This document shows, piece after piece, positions 13,812 through 21,878 of a stretch of DNA of 31,524 nt; position 1 is the first letter of the stretch, and each line of letters begins with the position of its first letter. The position numbers were made by a program, and so were the translations under genes. The notes below the pieces were generated by a model. The model was given only the letters and a program-made list of their open reading frames with translations, did no database searches and had not been told where the DNA came from. Source of the DNA: Ruminococcus sp. UBA7014 (GTDB lineage Bacteria > Bacillota > Clostridia > Oscillospirales > Ruminococcaceae); the NCBI GenBank assembly GCA_002449575.1, contig DJXC01000112.1, positions 1 to 31,524 of the forward strand, in the 5' to 3' direction.

Positions 13812-14624
13812 TTACACGCTCCTTTTATGAATCGTGAGCAGTTCAGCAATGGTATCACGCAGTTCCGGGCGTGGAACAATGGCATCGACAAAACCATGTT
13901 CCAACAGGAACTCTGCTTTCTGGAAGTTATCCGGAAGTTTACTTTTCGTTGTCTGCTCCACAACACGGCGACCTGCAAAGCCGACAAGGGCTTTGGGTTC
14001 AGCAAGAATAATATCTCCCTGCATTGCAAAACTTGCCGTGACACCGCCGGTTGTCGGGTCTGTCAGAACAGTGACATACAGCAGTCCCGCATTACTGTGA
14101 TTCTTGACTGCACCGCTGACTTTTGCCATCTGCATAAGGGAAATCACACCTTCCTGCATTCTTGCACCGCCGGAAGCTGTAAACCCTACAACAGGAAGCT
14201 GGTGTTCTGTTGCATATTCAAATAACCGGGTAATTTTTTCACCGACAACGCTCCCCATGCTTGCCATGATAAATTTAGAATTCATCACGAAAATGGCACA
14301 TTCATTATCTGCTATTGTTGCAGTACCGCAGACAACAGCATCATCTTCGCCAGTATCTTTCCGGGCTTTTTCCAGTTTATCCTGATAATTCGGAAACTCC
14401 AGAAAATCTTTGCTGACAAGTCCTTTATCCAGTTCTTTGAAGCTGTTCCGGTCAGTAATATATTTAATTCTTGCACGGGCATCCAGACGAAAATAATTTC
14501 CGCATTCCGGACAGATATAATCATGCTGTTCCAGATTGCTGAGTGTTTCTTCATGGCTGCATTTCTTACAGGCAACTTTTGCAGAACCGTTCACTTTCTG
14601 CATAATATTATCAATAAAACCCAT
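13812..14624 (-). CDS. accD: Acetyl-CoA carboxylase carboxyltransferase subunit beta
   Basis: Beta subunit of the carboxyltransferase. The 270-residue product has the N-terminal zinc ribbon (CKKC at 19-22, CPEC at 38-41) and the carboxyltransferase core (FTASGGARMQEG, LTDPTTGGVTASFAM, GFAGRRVVEQT). Two ATGs are possible. The one at 14633 overlaps the fabZ stop but sits directly on GGAGG. The one at 14624 is 10 bases from GGAGG and gives MGFIDN, so it is preferred. It is tightly coupled to fabZ and accA. Confidence 0.94.
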   Translation of the reverse strand: MGFIDNIMQKVNGSAKVACKKCSHEETLSNLEQHDYICPECGNYFRLDARARIKYITDRNSFKELDKGLVSKDFLEFPNYQDKLEKARKDTGEDDAVVCGTATIADNECAIFVMNSKFIMASMGSVVGEKITRLFEYATEHQLPVVGFTASGGARMQEGVISLMQMAKVSGAVKNHSNAGLLYVTVLTDPTTGGVTASFAMQGDIILAEPKALVGFAGRRVVEQTTKSKLPDNFQKAEFLLEHGFVDAIVPRPELRDTIAELLTIHKRSV

Positions 14625-14629
14625 CTGTT

Positions 14630-15043
14630 TCATGCCTCCACAAGTGCAAAGGAAAATTCGGCAGAAACGCATAATTTGCCGTTTACTGTTCCTTTTCCTT
14701 TACAGAAATAAAATGCGCCTTTATTTTTGATAATCTCACATTCCGTTTCAAAGACATCACCGGGCTTGACAGGAGTCTTGAATTTCACGTTATTCAGTCC
14801 GGTAAAATAAGGGGTTTTGCCTTCGGACTGTCCGGCAAGCAATACACAGGCAGACTGTGCGAGAATCTCACACTGAATGACTCCCGGCACAACCGGATTC
14901 CCCGGAAAATGTCCTTTCAGAAAAAATTCTTCTCCAGTGACGAAATGTTTTCCGTGTGCTTTTCCGTCTTCAACATAAGCTTCATCAATCAGAAGCATAT
15001 TATCACGATGCGGAATAATCTGCATAATTTCTTCTTTTGTCAT
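14630..15043 (-). CDS. fabZ: 3-hydroxyacyl-ACP dehydratase FabZ
   Basis: FabZ dehydrates (3R)-hydroxyacyl-ACP to trans-2-enoyl-ACP. The 137-residue product has the start IMQIIPHRDNMLLID, the catalytic His45 in GHFPGNPVVPGV and Glu59 in CEILAQ. The ATG at 15043 has GAGGTG six bases upstream; earlier in-frame starts lie inside fabF. It lies 10 bases after fabF. In many clostridia accB sits between fabF and fabZ and accC follows; neither is present here. Confidence 0.95.
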   Translation of the reverse strand: MTKEEIMQIIPHRDNMLLIDEAYVEDGKAHGKHFVTGEEFFLKGHFPGNPVVPGVIQCEILAQSACVLLAGQSEGKTPYFTGLNNVKFKTPVKPGDVFETECEIIKNKGAFYFCKGKGTVNGKLCVSAEFSFALVEA

Positions 15044-15053
15044 GCCATTCACC

Positions 15054-16307
15054 TCAGATTTTGCGGAATGCCAGTACAGCATTATGACCGCCAAAGCCTA
15101 AATTAGAAGACATTGCTAATTCGACAGGCGTTTTGACTGCCTGATTTGGTGTATAATCCAAATCACATTCCGGGTCAGCTTCTTTATAATGGATAGTCGG
15201 CGGAACAGTATCATTCACCAGAGCCAGAACAGCAGCAATGGCTTCTACTGTACCAGTTGCGCCGAGCATATGCCCTGTCATAGACTTACTGGAACTGATA
15301 TGCAATTTCTTTGCATTTTCGCCGAATGCTTTTTTTAGTGCAGTTGTTTCTGTTTTGTCATTCAGGGGTGTACTTGTGCCGTGTGCGTTGATATAAACTT
15401 TGGAATAATCCAGCGTTTCTCTCATTTCTTCCGGAACTGCCTGTAAAAATGCCTTTGCTACATAAGTAGCTTCCGGGTCAGGCGCAGTGACATGATGTGC
15501 ATCACAGGTAGAGCCATAACCGCACACTTCGGCGATAATTTTTGCACCACGCTGTTTTGCATGTTCGTATTCTTCCAGAACCATTACACCTGCGCCCTCT
15601 GCCATCACAAAACCATTCCGGTTCTTATCGAACGGACGGCAAGCCGTTTCCGGGTCAGGATTATCTGTCAGTGCCTGACAATTGCCGAATCCTGCAATTG
15701 TCAGCGGTGTAATACCGGCTTCTGAGCCGCCGCAAATCATAACATCTGCATAACCGTGCAGAATATTTCTGTAACCTTCGCCGACAGCTGTCGCACCTGT
15801 TGCACATGCTGTAGAAACAGCGGTACAAGGTCCGTTTGCCTTAAACTGAATAGCAATATTTCCGGCAGCAATATTATAAATCATCTTCGGCACAAAATGC
15901 GGAGATACTTTTCTTGCACCTTTTTCCAGTAAATTCTGATGGTCTGCACAAAGTGTTTCCACACCGCCGATACCAGAACCAAGACATACACCCATTCTTT
16001 CAGAGTCAATATTTGTTTCTCCTTTTTCCGGATTGGCATTCAGTCCGCTCTGTGTCATCGCTTCATTTGCTGCAATGACAGCAAACTGTGTAAACGTATC
16101 TGTCTTACGAACAAACGGCTTGCCCAGAACAGCAGCAGCATCCAGATTTTTGACTTCTCCGGCTACTTTATATTTAGATTCTGAAACATCAAATTTTGTA
16201 ATCAGGTCAATGCCGTTTTTTCCGGCAAACAGGGCTTTCTGAAATTCTTCGACAGAATTTCCAATTGGGGTGACTGCGCCCATACCTGTGATGACGACTC
16301 TTCTCAT
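15054..16307 (-). CDS. fabF: 3-oxoacyl-ACP synthase II (FabF)
   Basis: FabF elongates acyl-ACP with malonyl-ACP by decarboxylative condensation. The 417-residue protein starts RRVVITGMGAVTPIG and has the complete Cys-His-His triad: Cys168 (STACATG), His309 (NAHGTSTPLND) and His346 (KSMTGHMLGATG) with Lys341. The end SNLGFGGHNAVLAFRK is typical. The ATG follows GGAGG and is 17 bases after fabG. Confidence 0.97.
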   Translation of the reverse strand: MRRVVITGMGAVTPIGNSVEEFQKALFAGKNGIDLITKFDVSESKYKVAGEVKNLDAAAVLGKPFVRKTDTFTQFAVIAANEAMTQSGLNANPEKGETNIDSERMGVCLGSGIGGVETLCADHQNLLEKGARKVSPHFVPKMIYNIAAGNIAIQFKANGPCTAVSTACATGATAVGEGYRNILHGYADVMICGGSEAGITPLTIAGFGNCQALTDNPDPETACRPFDKNRNGFVMAEGAGVMVLEEYEHAKQRGAKIIAEVCGYGSTCDAHHVTAPDPEATYVAKAFLQAVPEEMRETLDYSKVYINAHGTSTPLNDKTETTALKKAFGENAKKLHISSSKSMTGHMLGATGTVEAIAAVLALVNDTVPPTIHYKEADPECDLDYTPNQAVKTPVELAMSSNLGFGGHNAVLAFRKI

Positions 16308-16324
16308 ACTGCGATATTCCTCCC

Positions 16325-17059
16325 TTACATTGCCATGCCGCCATCAACACGGATGACTTCGCCTGTGATGAAATCCGACTGCGATGAAGCCAGAAACAGT
16401 GCCAGTGCAGCGACATCTTCCGGCTTTCCGAAATGTCCGGCAGGAATGGACTTTTTCAATTCTTCATTATCCTGAAAATTTGTTGTCATACTTGTCATAA
16501 TAAAGCCCGGTGCAATCGCATTGCAGCAGACTCCTTTTGCAGCCAGTTCCTTTGCGGTTGACTTTGTCAGACCGATAATGCCAGCTTTAGAAGCAGCATA
16601 ATTTGCCTGCCCGATATTGCCGAACAAGCCTGATACAGAACTGATATTGATAATTTTTCCGTATTTCTTCTTCATCATGGGACGGTAAAAATTCTTTGTC
16701 ATATAGAATGCACCTTTTAAATTCACATCAATGACAGCATCGAAATCCGCTTCGCTCATGCGGAGAATCAGATTGTCTTTTGTGATTCCGGCATTATTTA
16801 CCAGAATATCCACACTGCCGAAATCAGTGAGAATCTGTTTGCAGACTTCAGCAACCTGCGCACTGTCAGCAACATTGCACTGATAAGCTTTGACCTGTGT
16901 GCCGAAACCTGCAATTTCCTGCACAGCAGATTCCAGTTTTTCAGGCGGATTAATATCCACAATTACAATATTTGCGCCGTTTTCTGCGAATTTCTTACAT
17001 ATTTCCAATCCGATGCCCTGTGAACCGCCGGTCACAACAGCAATCTTATTTCTTAGCAT
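16325..17059 (-). CDS. fabG: 3-oxoacyl-ACP reductase FabG
   Basis: An NADPH-dependent short-chain dehydrogenase that reduces 3-oxoacyl-ACP. The 244-residue product has the cofactor loop GGSQGIG (11-17), NNAG (about 88-91), and the catalytic Ser141, Tyr154 and Lys158 (ISSVSG, then QANYAASKAG). It ends VDGGMAM as the family does. It lies between fabD and fabF in the operon. Confidence 0.96.
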   Translation of the reverse strand: MLRNKIAVVTGGSQGIGLEICKKFAENGANIVIVDINPPEKLESAVQEIAGFGTQVKAYQCNVADSAQVAEVCKQILTDFGSVDILVNNAGITKDNLILRMSEADFDAVIDVNLKGAFYMTKNFYRPMMKKKYGKIINISSVSGLFGNIGQANYAASKAGIIGLTKSTAKELAAKGVCCNAIAPGFIMTSMTTNFQDNEELKKSIPAGHFGKPEDVAALALFLASSQSDFITGEVIRVDGGMAM

Positions 17060-17090
17060 GGGGTTTTCGTCCTTTCGTATTCGTTAGATT

Positions 17091-18005
17091 TCAGGAATGC
17101 AGAGCTTCCAGAGTTTTCTGCAAAGATTCAGCAGAATCTACCTGATACACTTTTGCATCCGGGAGAATCTGGGTGATTAATTTCTGTAATGTTGTACCAA
17201 CACCAGTTTCAATAAATGTATCAAAACCATCTTCTGCCATACGGCGGATTAATTTTGTCCACTGCACGGGATGATTTATCTGTTCGAGCATTAATTTTTT
17301 CGGGTCGCCTTCATAGGGGGCGGCTGTGAAATTTGCATAGACGGGAATTTCCGGAAGTTTTACTTCAAAATTTTCAAGTTCTTTGCTGAACGGCACAACT
17401 GCCGGGGTCATATACGGAGAATGAAATGCACCGCTGACTTTCAGCATCAGACCTCTGCCCTTAGCCGCTTTGACATCTGCGCTGAATGCTTCGAGCTGTT
17501 CTTTATCACCGGAAAACACTAACTGCATCGGGGAATTATAATTCACCGGAAAAATTTTATCATAGGGCTGTGCCAGTTCTTCGGCTTTTTCGGATGGAAT
17601 TTTGACAACTGCCATCATAGAAGCATTTACGCCTTTGGAAGCTTCCGCCATTGCCTTTCCACGGACGGAAGCAATCTGAAAGCCTTCTTCCAGAGAATAT
17701 GCGCCGCCGAGTGCCAGTGCCGGGATTTCGCCAAGAGAAAATCCGGCAAGTCCCTCCGGAGTGATACCATTTTCTTTCAATGCCAAAGCAGCGGCTAAAT
17801 CGGCAAGATACAGGCAAGGTTGTGTATTTTCTGTCTGTTTCAGATTTTCCGGGTCACCAGTAAAACTCTGTTCCATTGTACCGGGGCGGACGACTTCGCA
17901 GGCATCATAGAGATTTTTTACAGATTTTACAGTATCATAGAAAGCTTTTCCCATGCCGACATACTGTGCGCCCTGACCGGAAAATACAAATGCTATTTTA
18001 CCCAT
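17091..18005 (-). CDS. fabD: Malonyl-CoA-ACP transacylase FabD
   Basis: FabD moves malonyl from CoA to ACP. The 304-residue protein starts GKIAFVFSGQGAQYVGMG and has the nucleophile Ser90 in GFSLGE, Arg115 in VRGKAM and His195 in GAFHSPYM. Its start overlaps the end of fabK by 13 bases. The family-typical C-terminal FIETGVGTTLQKLI is present. Confidence 0.96.
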   Translation of the reverse strand: MGKIAFVFSGQGAQYVGMGKAFYDTVKSVKNLYDACEVVRPGTMEQSFTGDPENLKQTENTQPCLYLADLAAALALKENGITPEGLAGFSLGEIPALALGGAYSLEEGFQIASVRGKAMAEASKGVNASMMAVVKIPSEKAEELAQPYDKIFPVNYNSPMQLVFSGDKEQLEAFSADVKAAKGRGLMLKVSGAFHSPYMTPAVVPFSKELENFEVKLPEIPVYANFTAAPYEGDPKKLMLEQINHPVQWTKLIRRMAEDGFDTFIETGVGTTLQKLITQILPDAKVYQVDSAESLQKTLEALHS

Positions 18006-18943
18006 TTTACTGCTCCTTTCAGGCAGGTTTCTGCCTCCTGCATAATTTCAGCAATTATTTCCTGACAGGTCTGTTCTTTGCTGACAAGTCCGGAAATCTG
18101 TCCGGCGAGGACACTTCCGTTCTTGACATCGCCCTCCACAGCGGCTCTGCGGAGAGAACCTGCACCGAGGTCAGCAATGCTTTCCTGTGTGGCTTCCGGA
18201 GCGAATTCCATCTTGACAAAATTTCTGGTGAAATTATTCTTGATGCCACGGCAGGTATTGCCGCCGAATCTTCTGCCTGTCACCTGTGTAGAAATATCTT
18301 TTGCTTTCAGAACCATATCTTTATAATTCTGATGTACACTACATTCTTTTGCGACAAGGAATCTTGTACCCATCTGGACACCGACTGCGCCAAGCATGAG
18401 GGCAGCGGCAATTCCTCTGCCGTCACCGATACCGCCGGCAGCAAGCACTGGAATGCTGACAGCATCTACAACCTGCGGTACTAAAGTCATTGTAGTCAAT
18501 TCACCGATATGACCGCCGGACTCCTGTCCTTCAGCAATAACGGCATCTGCACCGGCTTTTTCAGCCTGTTTTGCCATAGTAACGGAAGCAATTACCGGAA
18601 TGACTTTAATTCCGGCTTCCTTCCACATGGGAATATATTTACTTGCATTGCCTGCGCCTGTCGTAATGACAGCAGGCTTTTCTTCTGCACAGACCTGCGC
18701 ACATTCGTCCGCAAACGGACTCATCAGCATGATATTCACGCCGAACGGCTTATCTGTCAGGCTTTTTGCAAGCTGAATCTGTTCTCTGACATACTCTGCA
18801 TTGGCATTCATGGCTGAGATAATTCCCAGACCTCCGGCATTGGAGACTGCGGCGGCGAGTTTGCCGTCCGCAATCCATGCCATGCCACCCTGAAAGACAG
18901 GGTAAGCAATGCCGAGCAGTTCACAAAGCGGAGACTGCATCAT
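17993..18943 (-). CDS. fabK: Enoyl-ACP reductase II FabK (FMN)
   Basis: FabK is the flavin-dependent enoyl-ACP reductase of many Firmicutes that lack FabI. The 316-residue protein has the TIM-barrel start CELLGIAYPVFQGGMAW, the GGLG and GVNIM segments, catalytic His145 in ESGGHIGE, and the phosphate-binding LAAGGIGDGRG and GVQMGTRF. It is the only enoyl reductase in the window. The related nitronate monooxygenases are less likely, given the position between acpP and fabD. The first ATG (18943), nine bases after GAGG, is preferred over the second. Confidence 0.93.
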   Translation of the reverse strand: MMQSPLCELLGIAYPVFQGGMAWIADGKLAAAVSNAGGLGIISAMNANAEYVREQIQLAKSLTDKPFGVNIMLMSPFADECAQVCAEEKPAVITTGAGNASKYIPMWKEAGIKVIPVIASVTMAKQAEKAGADAVIAEGQESGGHIGELTTMTLVPQVVDAVSIPVLAAGGIGDGRGIAAALMLGAVGVQMGTRFLVAKECSVHQNYKDMVLKAKDISTQVTGRRFGGNTCRGIKNNFTRNFVKMEFAPEATQESIADLGAGSLRRAAVEGDVKNGSVLAGQISGLVSKEQTCQEIIAEIMQEAETCLKGAVKWVK

Positions 18944-18948
18944 TGTGA

Positions 18949-19173
18949 TTAACCTCTGAGAGCTTCAACTACTTCTGTCAGCTTGCCGACTGTGTTGATT
19001 TCGGGCTTCATTTCGAGTTCAATGCCAAATTCTTCTTCCAGCTGCATAGCCATTTCTGTGAGGTCGAGAGAGTCAATGCCGAGGTCTGCAAAAGCAGTAT
19101 CTGCATTTATTTCAGATGCCTCTGTGTCTGTAGCTTCTGCGAGCAGTTCAATAATTTTTTCCTGTACTTCCAT
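18949..19173 (-). CDS. acpP: Acyl carrier protein of the fab cluster
   Basis: The 74-residue acidic protein carries the growing acyl chain. The phosphopantetheine site is Ser35 in LGIDSLDLTEM. The ATG at 19173 follows AAAGGAG; the frame is open upstream but that part is intergenic. The 67 bases between fabH and acpP are AT-rich, with a small CCGGA/TCCGG hairpin (19225-19237). An RNA processing or attenuation site there could raise ACP levels, but this is not shown. Confidence 0.95.
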   Translation of the reverse strand: MEVQEKIIELLAEATDTEASEINADTAFADLGIDSLDLTEMAMQLEEEFGIELEMKPEINTVGKLTEVVEALRG

Positions 19174-19240
19174 TGTAAATTTCTCCTTTTTGTGATATAA
19201 TAAGATTATAAATATATATGTGAACCGGATTTTCCGGGAC

Positions 19241-20197
19241 TCACCATTCAATCAGGCAGGCAGCATTTGCCAGACCGCCGCCGAATGCACAGAGAATGAT
19301 TTTATCTCCACGCTTTAACTTGCCGCTTTTTGCGAGTTCGTCCAGTGCAATCGGTACGGAAGCACTAGAAGTATTGCCGTATTTTTCGATATTGCAGAAA
19401 AATTTTTCTTTCTCAATTCCCAGACGCTTTGCGGCAAAGTCAATAATTCTCTTGTTTGCCTGATGCGGCACAATCCAGGCAATGTCGTCTATGGTCAGGT
19501 GATTGCGTTCCAGCAGGTCACTGATATCCTGAGAAATTGCTGTAACAGCATATTTGAACGTTTCCTGTCCCTGCATATGGATATAAGGTGTATCCTGTTC
19601 ACGGCTGAAATAAGGTGAATTACCGTTGCCATGCGGAATTTTGATAACAGTATCACCGCCTTTGACGGTAATGACAGAATCAAGATAATTTTCGCCCCGT
19701 TCCAGTACAGCCGCACCAGCACCGTCACCAAAAATGACACAAGTACTTCTGTCGGCAAAATCCAGAATACCGCTCATGCGTTCCGTACCGACAACAAGAA
19801 TTTTTTTGAATTCTTTATGCAGTGCAAAAAATGCAGCAGCTGTTTCCAGAAGGAATAAAAATGCTGAACATGCTGCACTGACATCCATTGCCATACAGGA
19901 AACGCCCAGTCCGTTCTGAATCATACATGCCATAGACGGAGAAGAAGTTTCACCGCTGACAGTTGCTGCAAAAATAGCATCGATTTCCTCCGGCTTGACC
20001 CCGGCATCAGAAAGTGCATTCTGTGCAGCTTTCAGACCCATTTCGGATGCAAATTCATTTTCTGAAAACCGGCGTTCTTTTACACCGACTCTTTTGGAAA
20101 TCCATTCGTCATTTGTATCGACAATCTGTGCTAAGTCGTCATTGGTAACTACTTTTGACGGCACATACATTCCTGTTCCTATAATACGAAAACTCAT
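19241..20197 (-). CDS. fabH: 3-oxoacyl-ACP synthase III (FabH)
   Basis: FabH starts each chain by condensing acetyl-CoA (or a branched acyl-CoA) with malonyl-ACP. The 318-residue product has the Cys110-His245-Asn275 triad: DVSAACSAF, VPHQANKRI and YGNTSSASVP. The ending FGGGLANAACLIEW is characteristic. The ATG follows AGGAGG. It is the first gene of the nine-gene fab operon and is divergent from the ECF sigma factor. The 215-base gap between them is rich in dyad symmetry. Confidence 0.97.
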   Translation of the reverse strand: MSFRIIGTGMYVPSKVVTNDDLAQIVDTNDEWISKRVGVKERRFSENEFASEMGLKAAQNALSDAGVKPEEIDAIFAATVSGETSSPSMACMIQNGLGVSCMAMDVSAACSAFLFLLETAAAFFALHKEFKKILVVGTERMSGILDFADRSTCVIFGDGAGAAVLERGENYLDSVITVKGGDTVIKIPHGNGNSPYFSREQDTPYIHMQGQETFKYAVTAISQDISDLLERNHLTIDDIAWIVPHQANKRIIDFAAKRLGIEKEKFFCNIEKYGNTSSASVPIALDELAKSGKLKRGDKIILCAFGGGLANAACLIEW

Positions 20198-20256
20198 GAT
20201 AACTTTCTGCCTCCTAAAAAATCACGCATTCGACTTTCCAGCAAACGCTTTATAAT

Positions 20257-20358
20257 AATTAGTAACGTGTATACCGGATTTTGTTACAAAAATAATTACT
20301 AAATATTTTCATAAAATTCTGGTAATTATGACGAAAAAAATTTTACAGAATTTTGTAA
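20257..20358. promoter_or_regulatory. Dyad-rich region between fabH and the sigma factor gene
   Basis: TTAGTAA (20259-20265) and TTACTAA (20296-20302) form an inverted pair within matching TAATTA blocks. TTACAGAATTTTGTAA (20343-20358) is a near-perfect 16-bp palindrome. AAAATTCTG-GTAA (20313-20325) repeats half of it in inverted orientation. These are candidate operators for fabH and/or the sigma factor. A TATACA that could be a fabH -10 (20268-20273, minus) lies inside the first pair. No clean -35 is visible. None is a clear match to the FapR or FabT sites as I remember them. Confidence 0.45.
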
Positions 20359-20412
20359 TATTTTCGCTGGAAACGGCACTAACTATTTTAGAAAGCTGAG
20401 GTGTTTCCTGTT

Positions 20413-20925
20413 ATGAAACACGAATTTGAAATTTTATACAAGGATTATTTTCCCCGTATCTATGCGTTTCTTTTCAAGCTGACAGAAAACCGGGATTTAG
20501 CCGAAGAACTTACCCAGGAAACATTTTATCAGGCTTTTGTTTCCTTCTACCGGTTTCGGGGTGACAGTGATGTTTTCACATGGCTTGCATCTATTGCAAA
20601 ACATACATACTATCGTTATCTGCGAAAAAACAAGCATCATCTCGAAAGTATCAGTGCAGAAATGCTGATGGAATTTTATGACCATGAAACAACTGAACAT
20701 CTGGAAGATACAGTGGAACGTCAGTTTCTGATGGAAGCCGCAAAGAAAGCCTTGCTTTCTCTGCCGAAAAAATATCAGGATGTCACAATTCTGCGTGTCT
20801 ATGCGGATATGAGTTATGCACAAATCGGGGATGCTCTGCATATCAGTGAAAATTCTGCCAGAGTAATTTATTATCGTGCCAAAAAAATGATGACGGAGGC
20901 GATTGAAAATGAGCATGAACTGTAA
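20413..20925 (+). CDS. ECF-type RNA polymerase sigma factor
   Basis: The 170-residue protein has region 2 (YFPRIYAFLFKLTENRDLAEELTQETF, about 9-40, then FTWLASIAKHTYYRYLRK) and region 4 (ALLSLPKKYQDVTILRVYADMSYAQIGDALHISENSARVIYYRAKK; the helix-turn-helix starts at about 130). It lacks regions 1 and 3. A GTG at 20401 is part of GAGGTG, so the ATG at 20413 is chosen. GGAAAC at 20369-20374 resembles an ECF -35 and could indicate autoregulation. It overlaps its anti-sigma gene. Confidence 0.92.
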   Translation: MKHEFEILYKDYFPRIYAFLFKLTENRDLAEELTQETFYQAFVSFYRFRGDSDVFTWLASIAKHTYYRYLRKNKHHLESISAEMLMEFYDHETTEHLEDTVERQFLMEAAKKALLSLPKKYQDVTILRVYADMSYAQIGDALHISENSARVIYYRAKKMMTEAIENEHEL

Positions 20926-21268
20926 AATTGTGACAGATATTGCAGAACTCTATTATGAAGGCTTACTCAGTCCGGAAACCAGAAAAGCCGTCCGGAGACA
21001 TTTAGGCGGCTGTCAGCACTGCCGGGAATATTATCGTCAGTATGAACGGCTTCGGAAAACAAGCAAGCATTCTGCATTACAACCTATGCCGGAAGATGAG
21101 ATTTCAGAAACAGAGAAAAGATTATATGTCAATATTTCTGAAAAACTCCGCCGCCGCCGGTTCTGGAACATTGTCGGCACAAGTGCTGCCATCGGGGCGG
21201 GTTCTGTCATGCTGACAATTGGTTTATTACTGACATATCATAAAAATGGTCATTCTGCGGAATCTTGA
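20909..21268 (+). CDS. Zinc-finger anti-sigma factor, membrane anchored
   Basis: The 119-residue product has the anti-sigma zinc finger near the N-terminus (MNCKIV, then RRHLGGCQHCREYY; the His-x3-Cys-x2-Cys pattern) and one transmembrane helix near residues 90-112 (VGTSAAIGAGSVMLTIGLLL). The start overlaps the sigma gene by 17 bases, after GGAGG, so the pair is translationally coupled. It should hold the sigma factor at the membrane until a signal releases it. The extracellular tail is very short. Confidence 0.88.
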   Translation: MSMNCKIVTDIAELYYEGLLSPETRKAVRRHLGGCQHCREYYRQYERLRKTSKHSALQPMPEDEISETEKRLYVNISEKLRRRRFWNIVGTSAAIGAGSVMLTIGLLLTYHKNGHSAES

Positions 21269-21314
21269 ATTCTGCTATCAAAAAAATTTAAAAATCTGAA
21301 AGGAAGGAAATTTT

Positions 21315-21830
21315 ATGCTTCAAATCTACTGTGGTGACGGCAAAGGCAAAACGACTGCTGCGCTTGGTCTTGCCATCCGTGCTGCCGGAAACGGTATGCA
21401 GGTACATTTTGTGCAGTTTCTGAAAGGCAGTCCGACTTCGGAACTGGAAATTCTGAAACGAATTCCGGAAATTACAGTACTTCGCTGTGACAGGGACTAT
21501 GGCTTCACATTCCAGATGAATGATGAAGACAAGGCAAAAATCACAGGATGGCATAATCGTATGCTTTCTGAAGCAATGGACAGAGTGTATCAGAGAAAGA
21601 CGGATATGCTGATTCTGGACGAATTTTTTGCAGCATACAACTGTAATCTGCTGGATAAAGAACTTGCAAGCCGTCTGGTATTTGGCATTCATAACCGGAC
21701 GGAACTGGTACTTACCGGACGTGACCCGGAACAGCAGTTTCTTGACCTTGCTGATTATGTCAGTGAAATCAAAGCCGTCAAGCATCCCTATCAGAACGGC
21801 ATTTCTGCCCGTGCCGGAATTGAGTATTGA
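21315..21830 (+). CDS. cobO: Corrinoid adenosyltransferase (CobO/BtuR type)
   Basis: Transfers the adenosyl group of ATP to cob(I)alamin or cobinamide in B12 coenzyme formation. The 171-residue protein has the P-loop GDGKGKTTAALGLA (7-20), HFVQFLKGSPTSE, LILDEFFAAY and the family-typical HPYQNGISARAGIEY end. The ATG follows AAAGGAAGGAAA. It follows the anti-sigma gene by 46 bases and ends at a strong terminator. It points to a B12 salvage or synthesis need. Confidence 0.93.
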   Translation: MLQIYCGDGKGKTTAALGLAIRAAGNGMQVHFVQFLKGSPTSELEILKRIPEITVLRCDRDYGFTFQMNDEDKAKITGWHNRMLSEAMDRVYQRKTDMLILDEFFAAYNCNLLDKELASRLVFGIHNRTELVLTGRDPEQQFLDLADYVSEIKAVKHPYQNGISARAGIEY

Positions 21831-21840
21831 ACATAGAATG

Positions 21841-21878
21841 CTCCCTCATGAACTATCCGTTCATGAGGGAGTTTTTTT
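21841..21878 (+). terminator. Strong intrinsic terminator after cobO
   Basis: A perfect 13-bp stem (CTCCCTCATGAAC at 21841-21853, GTTCATGAGGGAG at 21859-21871) with a 5-base loop, followed by seven T. It overlaps the stop codon of the convergent glycosyltransferase gene, whose transcript can also use the hairpin. Confidence 0.93.
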
